Positions 13,601 through 25,171 of a stretch of 64,000 nucleotides of DNA are shown piece after piece. Positions within the stretch are counted from its first letter, which is position 1. Every line of letters starts with the position of its first letter. Source of the stretch: Carnegiea gigantea. Lineage: Eukaryota; Streptophyta; Magnoliopsida; Caryophyllales; Cactaceae. The notes beneath the pieces are model-generated. The model saw only the letters and a program-made list of their open reading frames with translations. It did not search any database and had not been told where the DNA came from. A program made the position numbers and the translations under genes. The stretch spans positions 614,905 to 678,904 of the forward strand of contig JAKOGI010000350.1 of the NCBI GenBank assembly GCA_029747015.1. Reading direction: 5' to 3'.

Positions 13601-16600
13601 TTTTTTTTTTTCATTTTATTTGGTGCAACATACAAGCTAAGAAACATAAAATTGTTGAGTATACTAATGAAAGAAAAAGGGCTAATCATACCGCACCAAA
13701 AGTATTAGTTCTAGGGCGAAGATGAGCCTTAGTCCTCAAAAACTCTCTGCTAACCCTTTTCTTTTGTATGGGAAATGAAGAGTCACTTTTACCGACCTGC
13801 ATGAACAAATGAATCACAAAAAGACATACCAACTGATTTGCATATATTAACAAAAACTACAAACAACAAAGAATGTGAAATTTTAAATGCAAAAAGACAC
13901 TTGTAGCATGCAGGTTGTCTGTCAGTTGTCACAATATACACAAGCAGTAATGCATCAACATTATATTTCCATCTATCCCATTCTACTGATGACAAAACCA
14001 TACTCTATGATGAGGATGGAACCTCAAAAGCCCAAGATCTTAATTAACCAACACGAACAAAAACCAAGGTTAGCTCCTCCTTGGAATCAATCGCAAACAA
14101 TCAAGTAGATTGCACGATTGAGGCCCATGAATGACAACCAAAATAAGATAGATAAACTTCCCACCAAATCTTCGCACACAAAAGACCCAGAGTTTCATCC
14201 ACCAAAAGGAAAAACAAAAAAATTCTTTTGTGGATTTTGAATGTGGAAGAAAACTAAGAGCAATAAAATATGAAATGCCAAGATATGCATTAACACCACT
14301 TGGCTTCTTATGGAGTTTTTGGGCTGTGCTTCGAGGGGGGTATGTATTTGCGGCTAGGGTTCTTTGTGCACTAAAAGGAAGTGAGGGTTTTTGAGTGAGA
14401 TTCGAATGTGGGTCTCGGGGATGAATGAAAAAGGGTTTTGGATAAGAAAACCACCAAAGGAGAAAACGCTGGCTCTGATACCAATTTGATGCATAGCGGA
14501 TGCTCAGATACTAATTTGATGAGGATGAAAGCTCAGTAGCATCCATTCCTAAAGCCCCATTACCCATCAAACCGGTCTACGAAGAAGGTATTCTTGAGGA
14601 TGACCAAGCTATGAATGGCAACTCTACTTAAGCTTAGTGAAGATGAATCAACTTGTGATGAGTATATTAAAATTTTTAATGAGCTTATGAGGCACAAAAG
14701 GGCTAACCATCGCTCTCGAACACTCTCAAAGGCCTCCAATAACTCCTACACCTTCAAGAAGGGTGGAGTTTCAAGCACATTAGGTATTTACAAACCCAAA
14801 AGGGGCAACTAATTCTCGAGATTGATGTCTTTGGATTTCAACCCTAAGGATTTGATGACAAATCCTTCTCAAGGGCAGGAGGTTGATACACATCCAACCC
14901 CGCCACGTCACCTCCACTGTCATCTAAAGCTCTCATCAAGCTAAAACCATAAAATAATTCCAAAAACCATACTTTAGACCAAAACTCAAACTGATCAAAT
15001 TGGTCAACTTGGGTCAACTCCTGGTCAACGTTGGTCCAAGGACAAGCATTGCATTGGTGATATGTGTCAATTTTGAAGGCAAGGAAGATTCTGACACTTG
15101 GCATCTTTTTTTAGGCAAAGTGTCCTTTATTTCTTTAAGAAATAACCTCAAATGTTTCTTTTTTCATAATAGATAAGCTTAATTGTTATAAGCATTCTAT
15201 TGGCTAGAGCATAGTTACCACGGTTGGGGACCACTAGATCAATAAACGAGTTCGGGATCGCAATACGCGCTTTTGCTAGGATCTCGGAACGAGGGGTAGG
15301 TTCATTAGGAACGCTAATTTGGATCGTAATTCGCTGCAAAATTTCCAGATCGCTAAATGCTTTCCCTAAAAATAAAATAAAGGGGAATACTAATAGATGC
15401 CAAATGCCATAAGGATACATACGTAAATTAAATAAATAAAAAATTATCTTAATAATTATATTATGTATGATACCAATACTTCTTTTTCTTCCATTATCAC
15501 AACCAACCCCTTCATTATTCCCCATATTCCCAAATCTCCAAATCTTTTGGCTACTTTTCCCATTCAACAAATTAACTCTCCTTTCATACTCTCATCCCTC
15601 TCCCTTACTATCCCAGTAACCCACTCATTTCTCTCACCTCCATCCCCAGATTAAATTTATCGCACATAGTTCTCATTCCCCATCTCTTCCAAATCTTAAA
15701 ACCCTAGCACCGTATTAGGGGTGGCAATTTCACCGGCAATGGTAGATATATGTTCCATCCGACTCAAAAAAGCAGGTGAAAACTCGAAATATATGGATGA
15801 TGAATGGATGATGAATGATGGTTTAACATATTGGGTTGGATCCAGGTGATTCTCCATCCAATCCACAATCGGGTTCATCACCCGTTTAGTCATCCACTTG
15901 TTTATCCCCCATTTACAATTGGTTTACTTTTTGTTTTTGTCTTTTAAATTTTACCCACTTTTTGGATGATTATATTGTTAATCTTATGATTTTTGTCAAA
16001 ATTAAAATGATAAATATGATATTTATTCATATCCTATACATAAAATATCTTTTTAAACATAGCAAAAGGCAAAGCTTATTTTTCTTATAAATTTGCTAAC
16101 ATATTGCACATAAACTTTTATCACCCGTTTACAACCCGATCCACCCCATTTACACCAGCGGATGATGGATGGATAGATTGGGCTGGATTTTCATGGATGA
16201 TAGATGTACTGGATAAAGTGGATGAAAGCGGATGATGGTTCATCCGATCCGAACCTGATCCATTATCACCCCCATGTCCTGTTCTCTCTCTCCATCTCCT
16301 TGTGACAATTTACCTCTGAAGTCAGCAGCCGACGTTAAAGCCAATCACGATGCTTGCATTGTTGAAGATATGGTGAGAAGCCCATCCACTGAAGTCCACT
16401 ATGAACAATTGTCTACCATTACAAAAACCATCATTAACAGAATTGATAACCATGGGGAATTGGATCACAACCCACCGCATTTCAGATACCAAGTGAATTA
16501 CGATCAGGATCGAGGATCCCGGATCGCAAATCCAGGGGGTGTGCAGCAAATTAGGTAACTAAGAGCTGGGGTTAGTGCTTAATATTGGGTCACTATGGCT

Positions 16601-19600
16601 TAATGGGTGTTTTATTCTCATTGGATAGATGTTGCGGCTTGAGGAATACGCTATATAGTTTTCAAACTATAAATGTCCAAATATTCCATTGTAATTGCTA
16701 GACTTGTTGATTATGAAATGAAATAGATTGGTTTGATGCCTTTTTCCCTCTCCTAAATCTCTATTCTTTGCTTCAAGTACTTGGTGTATTTGAATAGTGA
16801 TTAAAGTCTCTCCTTTAATCCTTATGCTTGGTGAAAAATCAATTTCTTTTATATCATAAAGATGATGGATTGCTAGCCAAGTAGTGTTAATCTTTATCTT
16901 TGTATATCATCTTTATTATTCTTAGTCTTCTTCCACATTCAAAATCCACCAGAAAAATGTATTATCTTTCCTATCATTGGTTAAAACTTTGGGTCTCTTG
17001 TGTGTGAAGATTTAGTGAGAAGCTTATCTATCCTATTTTTGTCCTCATTGTTGGGCTTCAATCTTGCTATCTACTTGATTGTTTGAGATTGATTCCAAGA
17101 AGCTAACCTAGGTGGCATGAAAAGAGGGTTCTGCGCAGGAAGACCATGCTAAGTTTCTGGTTTATGATCTAGGATTGGGGACAGTGGCACGGGCATGCTT
17201 CAAGGCACAGTTTGATGGCGCCAAACTCTTGAAGGAGTTTTTAACCGTTTTTGACGACCTTTTTTTTGGGTCGGCTTTTTGTGGAGTTTTTTGGTTATGT
17301 TTAGGGGTGGATATGTGTTTGGGACTAGGGTTCTTTGTCGATTAAATGGGCTAATAAGGTAAAAAGAAAGTGAGGGTTTTTTTGAGTGAGATTAAAGTGT
17401 GGGTGTTTTTGAGTGAGATTAGAGTGTAGATTTTGCGGATGAATGAGAGAGTTTTGGATGAGAAAACTACCAAAGGAGGAACCTTTGGCTCTAATACCAA
17501 TTTGATGAGTGGCGGATACTCTGATACCGATTTAATGAGGATGACACCACTATAGAACCCATTCCTAAAGCCCCATTGTCAATCAAAGCGGTCTTAAAAG
17601 AAAGTATTCTTAACGATGACCAATTACAATGAAATCCACAGACATTTATAGCTGAAAAAACTAGGTAGCCCATTTCCCAACTACAAAATCTATCCAATTA
17701 GAATAAGGCGCCTATTAAGCTATAGTGGTCCAATAAGATAACTCTAGCCAATAGAATACTTACAATAATTAAACTCATCTAGTATGAAGAAGAAGCTACT
17801 AAGCATATTTCCTAAAGAAATAAAATATGATTTGCTTATTTTTAAAAAAAAAAAAAGATGCAAGTTCCAAAAATCTTCCTTGCCTTCAAAATTGACCATT
17901 TAAACAAGTCCACGCAGATCTTTGAACAGTGTTGACAGGATTGACCAAGTTGGCCGGTTTGAACATTTTGACTTTTTATCAAGAGTGTGATTTTTGGCAT
18001 TATTTTGAGATTTTAGCTTGATGGGAGCTTTAGATGATGGTGGGGGTGATGTGTCGGGGGTTCAAATTCGAAATGCAATGAGCTACCATAGCAGCCTATA
18101 AGGTGGCCTTGAACTGGTGCTCTTCCATTTACTACCACAACATATTAGTAAAATCATTCTAAGCTAGACGTGGAGCCTATCTAGACGGGTAACAATGTAT
18201 ACAACCATACATCAAAGAAAAGATAGTCAGAGCAAAGAAAGAAACAAATTGAGACAACCAACACATCTATTCCATAATTTTGTTGCCCTATGGGAAGAAG
18301 GTACCTGCTAGGACATAACAAGCTAACAACAGACTAAAAAAACCCTAACTTCCTGAAGTTGTGGTATAGTTAAGCAGCAACAACATAAAGAAGTACTTTT
18401 GGGATAAGGGGGAGATGCCTATACCAGGGAACATATAGAGACAGAATCTCAGGACAAAAGCCAACGGATTGGCCAGAGTGTACAGAACCTACAGGCCAGT
18501 CGACTGAGTTTAGATAGATAAAAAGGCAATTAGGCAAGGGGAAGTGGTCGGTCAAGAGGAAAGACAATGTAAATGGGAAAGTCCACAGATTCAGGTAGGA
18601 TAGGTTCAGCAACTTACCATAAAAAAAGGCATATGCTGAGTTGTCAATAGTTTGTTCCAAGCCTTTCATCTGCCTTTCTATTGCATACATTTTTTTGGCA
18701 CTTCTTAGGCCCATTTTGATTCTTTCGGACTATGTTTTATGGGATGTGCTTTGTGTCCTTCTTATAGCACCCTATGTATATTCTCCCCAAGAAGCTAGAA
18801 ATCAGACAGGCGGACAGCACATAATCTGTTGATTTTTGAACCGTTTTCATCAGTGAGTAAGAAGATGTCACTGTGACATATAGCCTACTTAACAACATCA
18901 AAGGTGAATATGTCCATTTGCCAAACCCAGACCAACAAGGTGAGAAATGCTCTAAACGATTCCAGCTTGTCACCCTTCAGCTTCTGCTTACAAAAATTCC
19001 ACCTTAAATATCACAACCAGATTTCGTACTAATTCAAGCGCTCAGGCAATATACAAGCATTCTACATCTAGAACCAAATAAATCTTCGACTCATTGCCAA
19101 ACATAATATCTGGACAGTTTTACATAAGTTGAGCTGGATAACTTAACTTGAGAGCATAACTCTTTTTATCCAATAAAAGGTTCAGCATCACTGGATAACG
19201 TTCACTACTGATGGAAACTCCTTTCATCTAAAATTAGATTTAGCATTACAAACCGTAAATTTTATAGAGCACGAATAGAACTATTATGCCTCAGCCTCAC
19301 AGAGTTTCCTGTGCATCAAAAGTAGAACAAGAAAACTATATTGAAAATAACATCAAGCAAGAAACAAAGACTTTCTACATTTCTACTCAGAAGAAAAGTA
19401 TTTTTCTTAAACTAGCTCTCTCTAACATAAAACTAATTTCTTGGAAGACAAAAGAATAAAATGTCATAAAATAAAATTTTCTGTAATGAAACGAAAAGTG
19501 GCATCAATAGAATGTACTTTACCGTCATGATCTTTTCAACTTTCAATTCAATTTTCTGTTTTGATCCCTGGCTGCTAACGACAGTGCCTTGGACACAGAT

Positions 19601-22600
19601 TGATGCACCAGTGGAGATGAATCCAGCATCGACCTGACAATAAAGATAAATTTGAAAATGGATGCATGGAAAATATATTATATAAGCAACAAGCCAACAC
19701 CACCAGCATCACCGCTGTGGATCCTGCCAAAGCAAGGACTAAAGAGAACCAAATATAAGCAACCTTACAACAGACTAGCAGAAAAATTACTTGCGAGAAA
19801 CCAACCAAAAAAATTTGGAAATATGACGTAGTAGAAAATTTTCGAAAATAGATTAAAGACGATCTTGAGCAGAAAGGAATGCAAGTATGCCGGGAAAAAC
19901 AAAAGCAACAGCAGCATCTTACACAGTACAAAAGACATCAAAGCATATATAAAACTATAATGATAAAATTAAAACATGGAAAGAGAAGGCAAGGAAATAA
20001 ATAAGATAAATAGAGACTCATACGACAATAACGAGTACAAAAGGAATGCATACCTATGCTCACAACCCTACTGTTGACAAACAACACATGCTAGAACCAT
20101 AAGAGAGAATCAAGACACCATATGAAATGGAGGACCATAAAAGTGATCCTTAGCTGAGGCCCAGTGGCCAAATCCTAGACTGCCAAAGACTTCTATGAAA
20201 GGCCACCTCCTTGAGTAGTTCCATATGCCCAAATCTTGCCAAACAAGTCCCTTTTTGGTTTGGAGTCATCACATTCCTCTCCCATAGTCTAAAAGAGTAA
20301 TCATCGCTACATGTGCATGTGGACTGCTCTTCCTAACATGTCGAAACCATCCAAGTCCCAGTTCTGACTTCACTCATCTTAACCACAATGAATAGTTTCT
20401 TTTACTCAAAAGTACATCTTGAAGGACAAAATTGGCTCATATACCTAAACATAAGATTCTTGAACAAGAATGGAGAATAAAATCCATGGAATATCAACAT
20501 TTACCATAAATTGAAACATCTAAAAAACACCACTTGACAATACTGTCAGCCTCAAGTTAATCAGCCCTTAATTACGTAGTTTTTAGTATGAAATGGCACT
20601 CATTTCATGAGAAAGCACAGGGCTCCTACCCGAGCAAAGCTGCATGATGTTACCCACCTGCAACCACCAAAATCGTGAAAGTTACTTAAAAACCCTCTGG
20701 TGCAAACGTTCGAAACTTCAAATTTGTGAAAATTCAGGTGTTGATCTGGGAAGAAGTCTGGAAGTTCTTGAGTCTGACGCTTGTAGGAGTGACAAGGGAA
20801 AGGATTTAGTATCATTAGAAATCCCAGACAATTTGAAAATGTTTAAACAGAATGTCAATTCAGAGATCATTAAATGATTAAAAGCTAAAACATATTTTAG
20901 TCAGATTTAGATCGGGTAAGTAAGAAGTGGGTATCTTGAAATCTCAGCTTGCTCATACAGGGCTTTTGTCTTCTGAGTTGGGAACAACTTTCAGTGAAAT
21001 CAGCTTCTGCTAATTGATAATTTCTTTACTCAGATTGGTTTGTCAATAAAAGCCTTTTCAATTTGCAAAGGTAGTTACTTGGTTGAAAGAATGCAAAAGA
21101 ATCCAGGTGATTGTTTGCAGGAGGTTTTCCATTCATGCCTTGGATTCCGAAGAAATCAGGTGATCATGGCGTATAGCTGGAGCTAAACTCAAGATATCTT
21201 GTCGTTTTCCTTTCCTTTACAAGGGATACTCAGAAAATCTTTAAATGAAAAATGTGGAGAAAGCTCTACAGAGGATCTTTCCTAAATATTCAGCTAGAAC
21301 AGATGAACTTGTCGCACGCATGGAAGGGGGGGGATGGTTTGCAAGGTCAAGCACAAGAACTGCCAGAGTCTCCCGCTAAATTGAGATATCAATCTATCAA
21401 TGGTTCGGGTACTTCAATGGGACTTCCAATGGCACTCTCATACAGAATGCTGATCAATATTTCCTGATACTTGTAACCCTCAGCAGCATAAATCCTTAGT
21501 CGTACTCAGGAGACCAGACAAGTAGCCCGCTGATAAGGAAGTTTCCAATGCTCCTAATATCAGAAGAGAGATCATAATGAATCCTGAACATACTGTCCCC
21601 TTAGCTATTCCCACCATTGGCATACAGAGCAATGTTTCTCTGGTAAAAAGAAACTATTGCCTCAAGTCTCCAGAAGGTAAAGAAAAATCAAATCTCCATG
21701 GAACATCCAAAAGTTGGATTCTTTGGGCAGCCTACGGCAATAGGCATAATTGTTAATAGCAAAGATGATACCATCATGCAAGGCTTCGAACAGCTCATCA
21801 AGGAAGAAGCCCAAGACAACATGATTAAGAGATGGATAATGCAACTTGATCGATCATAGAATTCTTGTATGTGATCATAGAGTTAGTAAATACTACAAAA
21901 TTGCAAGCTTGATTTAGAATAAAACCCCATAGCAGCTATAAGCTAGAATGCTAGATGCGTATATCCAAGTTTCCAGCCATATCAAGCAAACGAAATGAAT
22001 CCAGTAATTACTAGAAGCATGAAGTGCTAGACTGCCAAAGTACCTGATCATAGCCTTGAGCGTCTGAGCTCACCACACATTGCATATTCGAAAGGCAAGA
22101 TCCATCATTTATCTATCAAAATTCAAACCAAACTATCAACCATCAACTCACAATGTCAATCAATGTCAAGAATTAAATAAGAACTTTCAAAATGAAAATC
22201 CAACCTCAATAAAAGTGACGCTGCTCTGCATTCGTATGGTCCGAACCCATCCTCTAACAACCAAGTTCTGTCCCAGGCGATCCAAACCCTCATTGGGGCC
22301 GCCTTTTATATCAACAATGCGCAACCTCTTACGAAACTCTCCAACCTTACCGGAGGCGGCATCGGCATCCGCATTTTCCTGCGACTTGCGATTGTCAACA
22401 ATCTCGCGGGCGGGAGAAAGAGCGGCGGAGATGAGATTGCAGAAGCATCTCCGGCGAGGGACGGATTGACAAGGAGAAGGAGGAGAGAGAAGCGGGGAGA
22501 AACGACGGTAAGTAGTTAGGGTTTTGGGAGCGTTTAAGAGGAAAGAAGAGGAGGACGTTGTTTTGGACGGGAGGATAGAGAGAAAACGGAGGGCTATGCG

Positions 22601-22648
22601 GTGGGGTTTAAGGCGAAGGGAGGAGGCGGGAGAGAAGGCGACCGCCAT
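4652..22648 (-). CDS. SYNO: Asparagine--tRNA ligase, chloroplastic/mitochondrial (15 exons)
   Basis: Charges tRNA-Asn in plastids and mitochondria. Exons in coding order: 22648-22205, 22112-22044, 19633-19523, 13796-13692, 11625-11488, 9161-9081, 8785-8708, 8602-8534, 8464-8390, 8281-8198, 7990-7904, 7281-7186, 7104-7030, 5637-5511, 4767-4652. Joined, they give 584 aa without a stop; Arabidopsis NS1 (At4g17300) is about 567 aa. The first ~70 residues are Ser/Arg-rich, as in an organellar transit peptide. Next come the OB-fold anticodon domain (about 125-240) and the class II catalytic domain: motif 2 FRAE at 350-353 followed by HLAEFW, and motif 3 GLGFERL at 553-559. The start ATG 22646-22648 gives MAVAF. 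All introns are GT-AG except the one after exon 12, which is GC-AG. Several introns (2, 3, 4, 5) exceed 2 kb and carry repeats. Assignment rests on near-continuous recalled similarity to the Arabidopsis protein. Confidence 0.95.
4862..4980. repeat. Short repeat with inverted GGTCTCAC/GTGAGACC in last intron
   Basis: Lies in the intron between exons 14 and 15 of the tRNA-synthetase gene. An inverted pair GGTCTCAC ... GTGAGACC sits near 4937-4964, with related GAGACATCTCACAC sequence near 4872. It resembles a common plant dispersed repeat, probably a MITE fragment. Boundaries and target duplication were not found. Confidence 0.35.
7105..7185 (-). other. 81-bp GC-AG intron of the asparaginyl-tRNA synthetase gene
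   Basis: Exon 12 ends in AAG at 7186 and the intron starts GCATGT (7185-7180); it ends with AG at 7106-7105. Joining here gives [12 protein letters not shown], continuous with the family sequence. The nearest GT, four bases further in, would shift the frame. The AAG|GC context is the usual one for the minor but efficiently spliced GC-AG class. Confidence 0.85.
12607..13382. mobile_element. Non-autonomous hAT-type element in intron 4
   Basis: The left end reads CAGGGGCGGAGGGAGCG; the right end reads CTAGCTTCGCCACTG, the imperfect inverse. The flanks TTGTTAGA (12599-12606) and TTGTTAGT (13383-13390) form an 8-bp duplication with one mismatch, the hAT signature. The 776 bp contain no transposase, only AT-rich sequence, a C-run and a tRNA-like segment. 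The element sits wholly inside the intron between exons 4 and 5 of the tRNA-synthetase gene and does not touch its splice sites. Confidence 0.75.
12736..12850 (+). mobile_element. tRNA-derived SINE-like head (A and B boxes)
   Basis: An A-box-like TAGCCTAGTGG at 12747-12757 and a B-box-like GGTTTGAATCC at 12799-12809 have the spacing of an internal RNA polymerase III promoter. They are followed by a T-rich tail near 12827-12852. It does not fold as a full tRNA cloverleaf by eye, so a tRNA-derived SINE or its fragment inside the hAT element is more likely than a functional tRNA gene. SINE target duplications were not found. Confidence 0.5.
14300..15110. repeat. Composite retroelement remnant with tRNA-Met primer site, intron 3
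   Basis: On the minus strand TGGTATCAGAGCC (14483-14471) matches an initiator tRNA-Met primer-binding site, with leader-like sequence on its lower-coordinate side. A plus-strand frame at 14615-14812 (about 65 aa, LKLSEDEST...) looks gag-like but is short. The 14880-15110 part is an inverted, diverged relative of 17880-18060. The mixture of orientations indicates nested or rearranged Ty3/gypsy-like fragments. Confidence 0.45.
15716..16275. repeat. Possible hAT-like MITE rich in GGATGATG motifs, intron 3
   Basis: Starts TAGGGGTGGCAAT and ends near ATTATCACCCCCA, roughly inverted ends typical of plant hAT MITEs, with many copies of GGATGATGAATGG-like and GGATGGAT sequence between. No matching 8-bp flanks were found, so the limits are provisional. 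Confidence 0.35.
17150..18065 (-). mobile_element. Gypsy-like LTR-retrotransposon remnant: LTR, primer site, leader (intron 3)
   Basis: Minus-strand TGGTATTAGAGCC (17499-17487) is one mismatch from a tRNA-Met primer-binding site. On its upstream side (17510 to about 18060) lies LTR-like sequence ending ...CATCA; downstream (17486 to about 17150) lies leader sequence related to 14310-14470. No gag-pol reading frame remains. Located in the intron between exons 3 and 4 of the tRNA-synthetase gene. Confidence 0.45.
19634..22043 (-). other. Intron 2 of the asparaginyl-tRNA synthetase gene
   Basis: Long GT-AG intron. The stretch 20600-21850 read on the plus strand contains several medium frames broken by stops and may be a retroposed fragment of another gene, but I recognise no family. 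Otherwise I see only AT-rich sequence. Confidence 0.5.
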
Positions 22649-22829
22649 TAACGAAGGAGGGAAGACTGGCAACGGTGGCCACTCAAGTACAAGCAAGCAG
22701 ACAAGCTCATTTCAAGCCTCTCTATATCCGCTGCCTATCATGCCATGCTCATTGACTTATTGGTTGGGCCTGACCATTTCATTCCCATGAGGCAACGGAT
22801 AGATCATAGAAGTCAGGCACGGAGACACC

Positions 22830-23600
22830 TAAGTAAAAGGTCACCTACAAATACATATTGACAACTATAATGATAAATAAGACCTTAATCTTCTTCTCCT
22901 CTCTCAAAAAACTCTAGACTCTTCACAAAAAACTTTGACATCTACCTACTTCAATAAGGGGTTATCAACAATCATATATCATGGGTTTATAATTCACACA
23001 AACTCAAACTCATGCGGTGCTAGTATACTTATTCAAAACCCTTCTTTAGTTTGCTAGTAAGCCTTATATGATGATTGACTTAAACTTGTGAAAGCTGAGT
23101 AAGCAATCTCACGCTCAAAGGCAACCTAGTAAAGAGAGAGAGTAGACAGAAGGAAGTTTGAGAAAATGCCTTGTAGTGCACTTGGAATGCTTGGGAATGC
23201 TTGGTGTACACATTCCCCTTAGGAGTATACGTACACATCCACATTCTTAATTGATAGTGGAGATCTATTTGATCCTATAGCTATTATTACATATCTAGAA
23301 TGTTCTATACAAATATCAAAGATACTACACAAGTGTAAACCTATGTAGAACATTGTAGAGAGTATTCTAGAATATTCTAGTACAACCTAGAAAGTCGTAA
23401 AATATTTCAAATGGTCCTAGACACTCTAGCAGGTTCTAAAACAGTCCAGAAAATTATAAAGTGCTCCAGAAGGCTTGAAAATATTCTGAAACATTCTAGC
23501 ATATTCTGAAACATTCTAGAGGTCTCCAAAAACCAGACCCCACATAGTTGCTGGGTGGCAAACCTCAATTTTCGTTCTACCCCAAAATTTTATTCAATTA
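22830..23600 (-). repeat. Copia-LTR-like sequence
   Basis: Upstream of the tRNA-synthetase start. The minus-strand reading, with many variants of TTCTAGAATATTCTAG, leader-like CT-rich stretches and no coding frame, resembles LTRs of Ty1/copia elements. No TG...CA ends or target duplication could be fixed, so the limits are approximate. Confidence 0.35.
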
Positions 23601-23752
23601 TAGGATATTTTCTAACATTTTTGTTTTTTTAAAATAAATTTTCTCTCTGTTTTCTGAGACTTAGGTTTTCATTTTTCTCACAATTAGCGTGAGGATTTCT
23701 CACCTCTAGTATGAGTTTGAGTTATCGCCTTTATATGATTTATCGTAGATTG

Positions 23753-23820
23753 AAAATTTAGAGAGTGGTTTCTTGCGAAGTATGATATCATACTTCGCAA
23801 GAACTCACTCTCTAAATTTT
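23753..23820. repeat. 34-bp near-perfect palindrome (no spacer)
   Basis: The left arm 23753-23786 and right arm 23787-23820 are inverted copies matching at about 32 of 34 positions, with the axis at TATGAT|ATCATA. Could be the fused ends of a transposon or a cruciform-prone site. No gene lies next to it. Confidence 0.85.
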
Positions 23821-25015
23821 TATATGGTTTTATAAAGTCATGCGTCAACAATGAAATTTCATGTGGTTTTACAATAAAGATCTGCCCTTCAAATGCAATC
23901 TGTTACATCAGTTAGATGTCTACTCCATGAAGTTATATTATAACTCACTGACATTCAGAAAAGACAAATTCACATTGAAGAATGCAATTGGTAGCGAGAA
24001 TAATGTCACAAGATTAGAATCAGTCGACAGTGCTTCTACCAATAGCTTTTTGGCGAAAGTGGTTTATTTTGATATTTTATATTTACCTTTGTAATGAGAT
24101 ATTCATTGTAGATACTGTATGCCTTTTTATTAATGAATTATTCATTTTTCTTTTCAAAAAAAAAAGAGTAAAAGATCTGAGGTTCTAGCCCTACCACTTA
24201 TAAGGATTAACTCACTCCTTATCCTATGCAAGTGGGAAAGTTTATCCTTTCTTTTAACCAAAACAAATGTTAAAAATCAAACTTGTTTGAGGCCCTTTAG
24301 GTCATTCCACCAAAATTATAATTAACACAAAATCTTAAATGATAATGTGTTGTATAATATAGACGATATATAAGTTATATGTAGGACTAAACAATGACAT
24401 ATATTATTACCAAATGTCTTCACATTTATGTTTTAGGAAAAAGAATCTTTAGCTATAAGTTAAATATCATAAAATTTTATCCCATTGGAATTAATTCATC
24501 GGTATGAAAACTTATTCTCTTTCAAGTCATCCGCATTCAATATGGTTTAGCTCTATTTACCACCATTTGACACAAGTGAATGTTATTTAGTAACATTTAG
24601 CACTGTTCAACACTATTCAATACTATCAAGTACTAATTGAGAATACTTGATTATCTTTTCTTAACAATTTAAATACCATTTAGTCCATTCGACAAAATTT
24701 AATGCCATTTATCTTCATCTAGAACCAAACAACCGAAAACATAAATATTAATAAGTATTTATGTAACAACCCAACTCCCTCTTAGAGCACATATGGTTAC
24801 TCACGTTAACTTTAGGGATCAATCGATTTCTAATCCCACAAATCATTACAAAGTCTTTTTTATCATTCTTTATCCTCACTCAGGCACCATTGAGGGACAT
24901 CCTAACATGTACATCATTAAAATTTGACCACATTAAGCATATTTAACTGTAGAGTTCTAAGAGGGACCCTAAAAAGGAAATTGTAATTTTGGTGATATAA
25001 TTGAGCTATTTCAAA
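23821..25015. other. Intergenic, no gene recognised
   Basis: AT-rich. A small frame at 23861-24094 shows no recognisable similarity. TGTAACAACCCAACTCCC at about 24767 resembles the 5' end of the LTR family seen elsewhere in the window, but no matching right end was found. Confidence 0.4.
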
Positions 25016-25028
25016 CATTTCAAAACAC

Positions 25029-25168
<140 letters not shown>

Positions 25169-25171
<3 letters not shown>

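Noticed and set aside
14471..14483. tRNA-Met gene
   Set aside because: Only the 3'-terminal 13 bases match; no cloverleaf. It is a retroelement primer-binding site read on the opposite strand.
15148..15570. 140-aa minus-strand frame in intron 3
   Set aside because: No recognisable similarity; composition follows the local repeat sequence.
22649..22696. Upstream extension of the tRNA-synthetase start
   Set aside because: The frame is open but has no ATG; the first in-frame ATG at 22648 gives the expected N-terminus.
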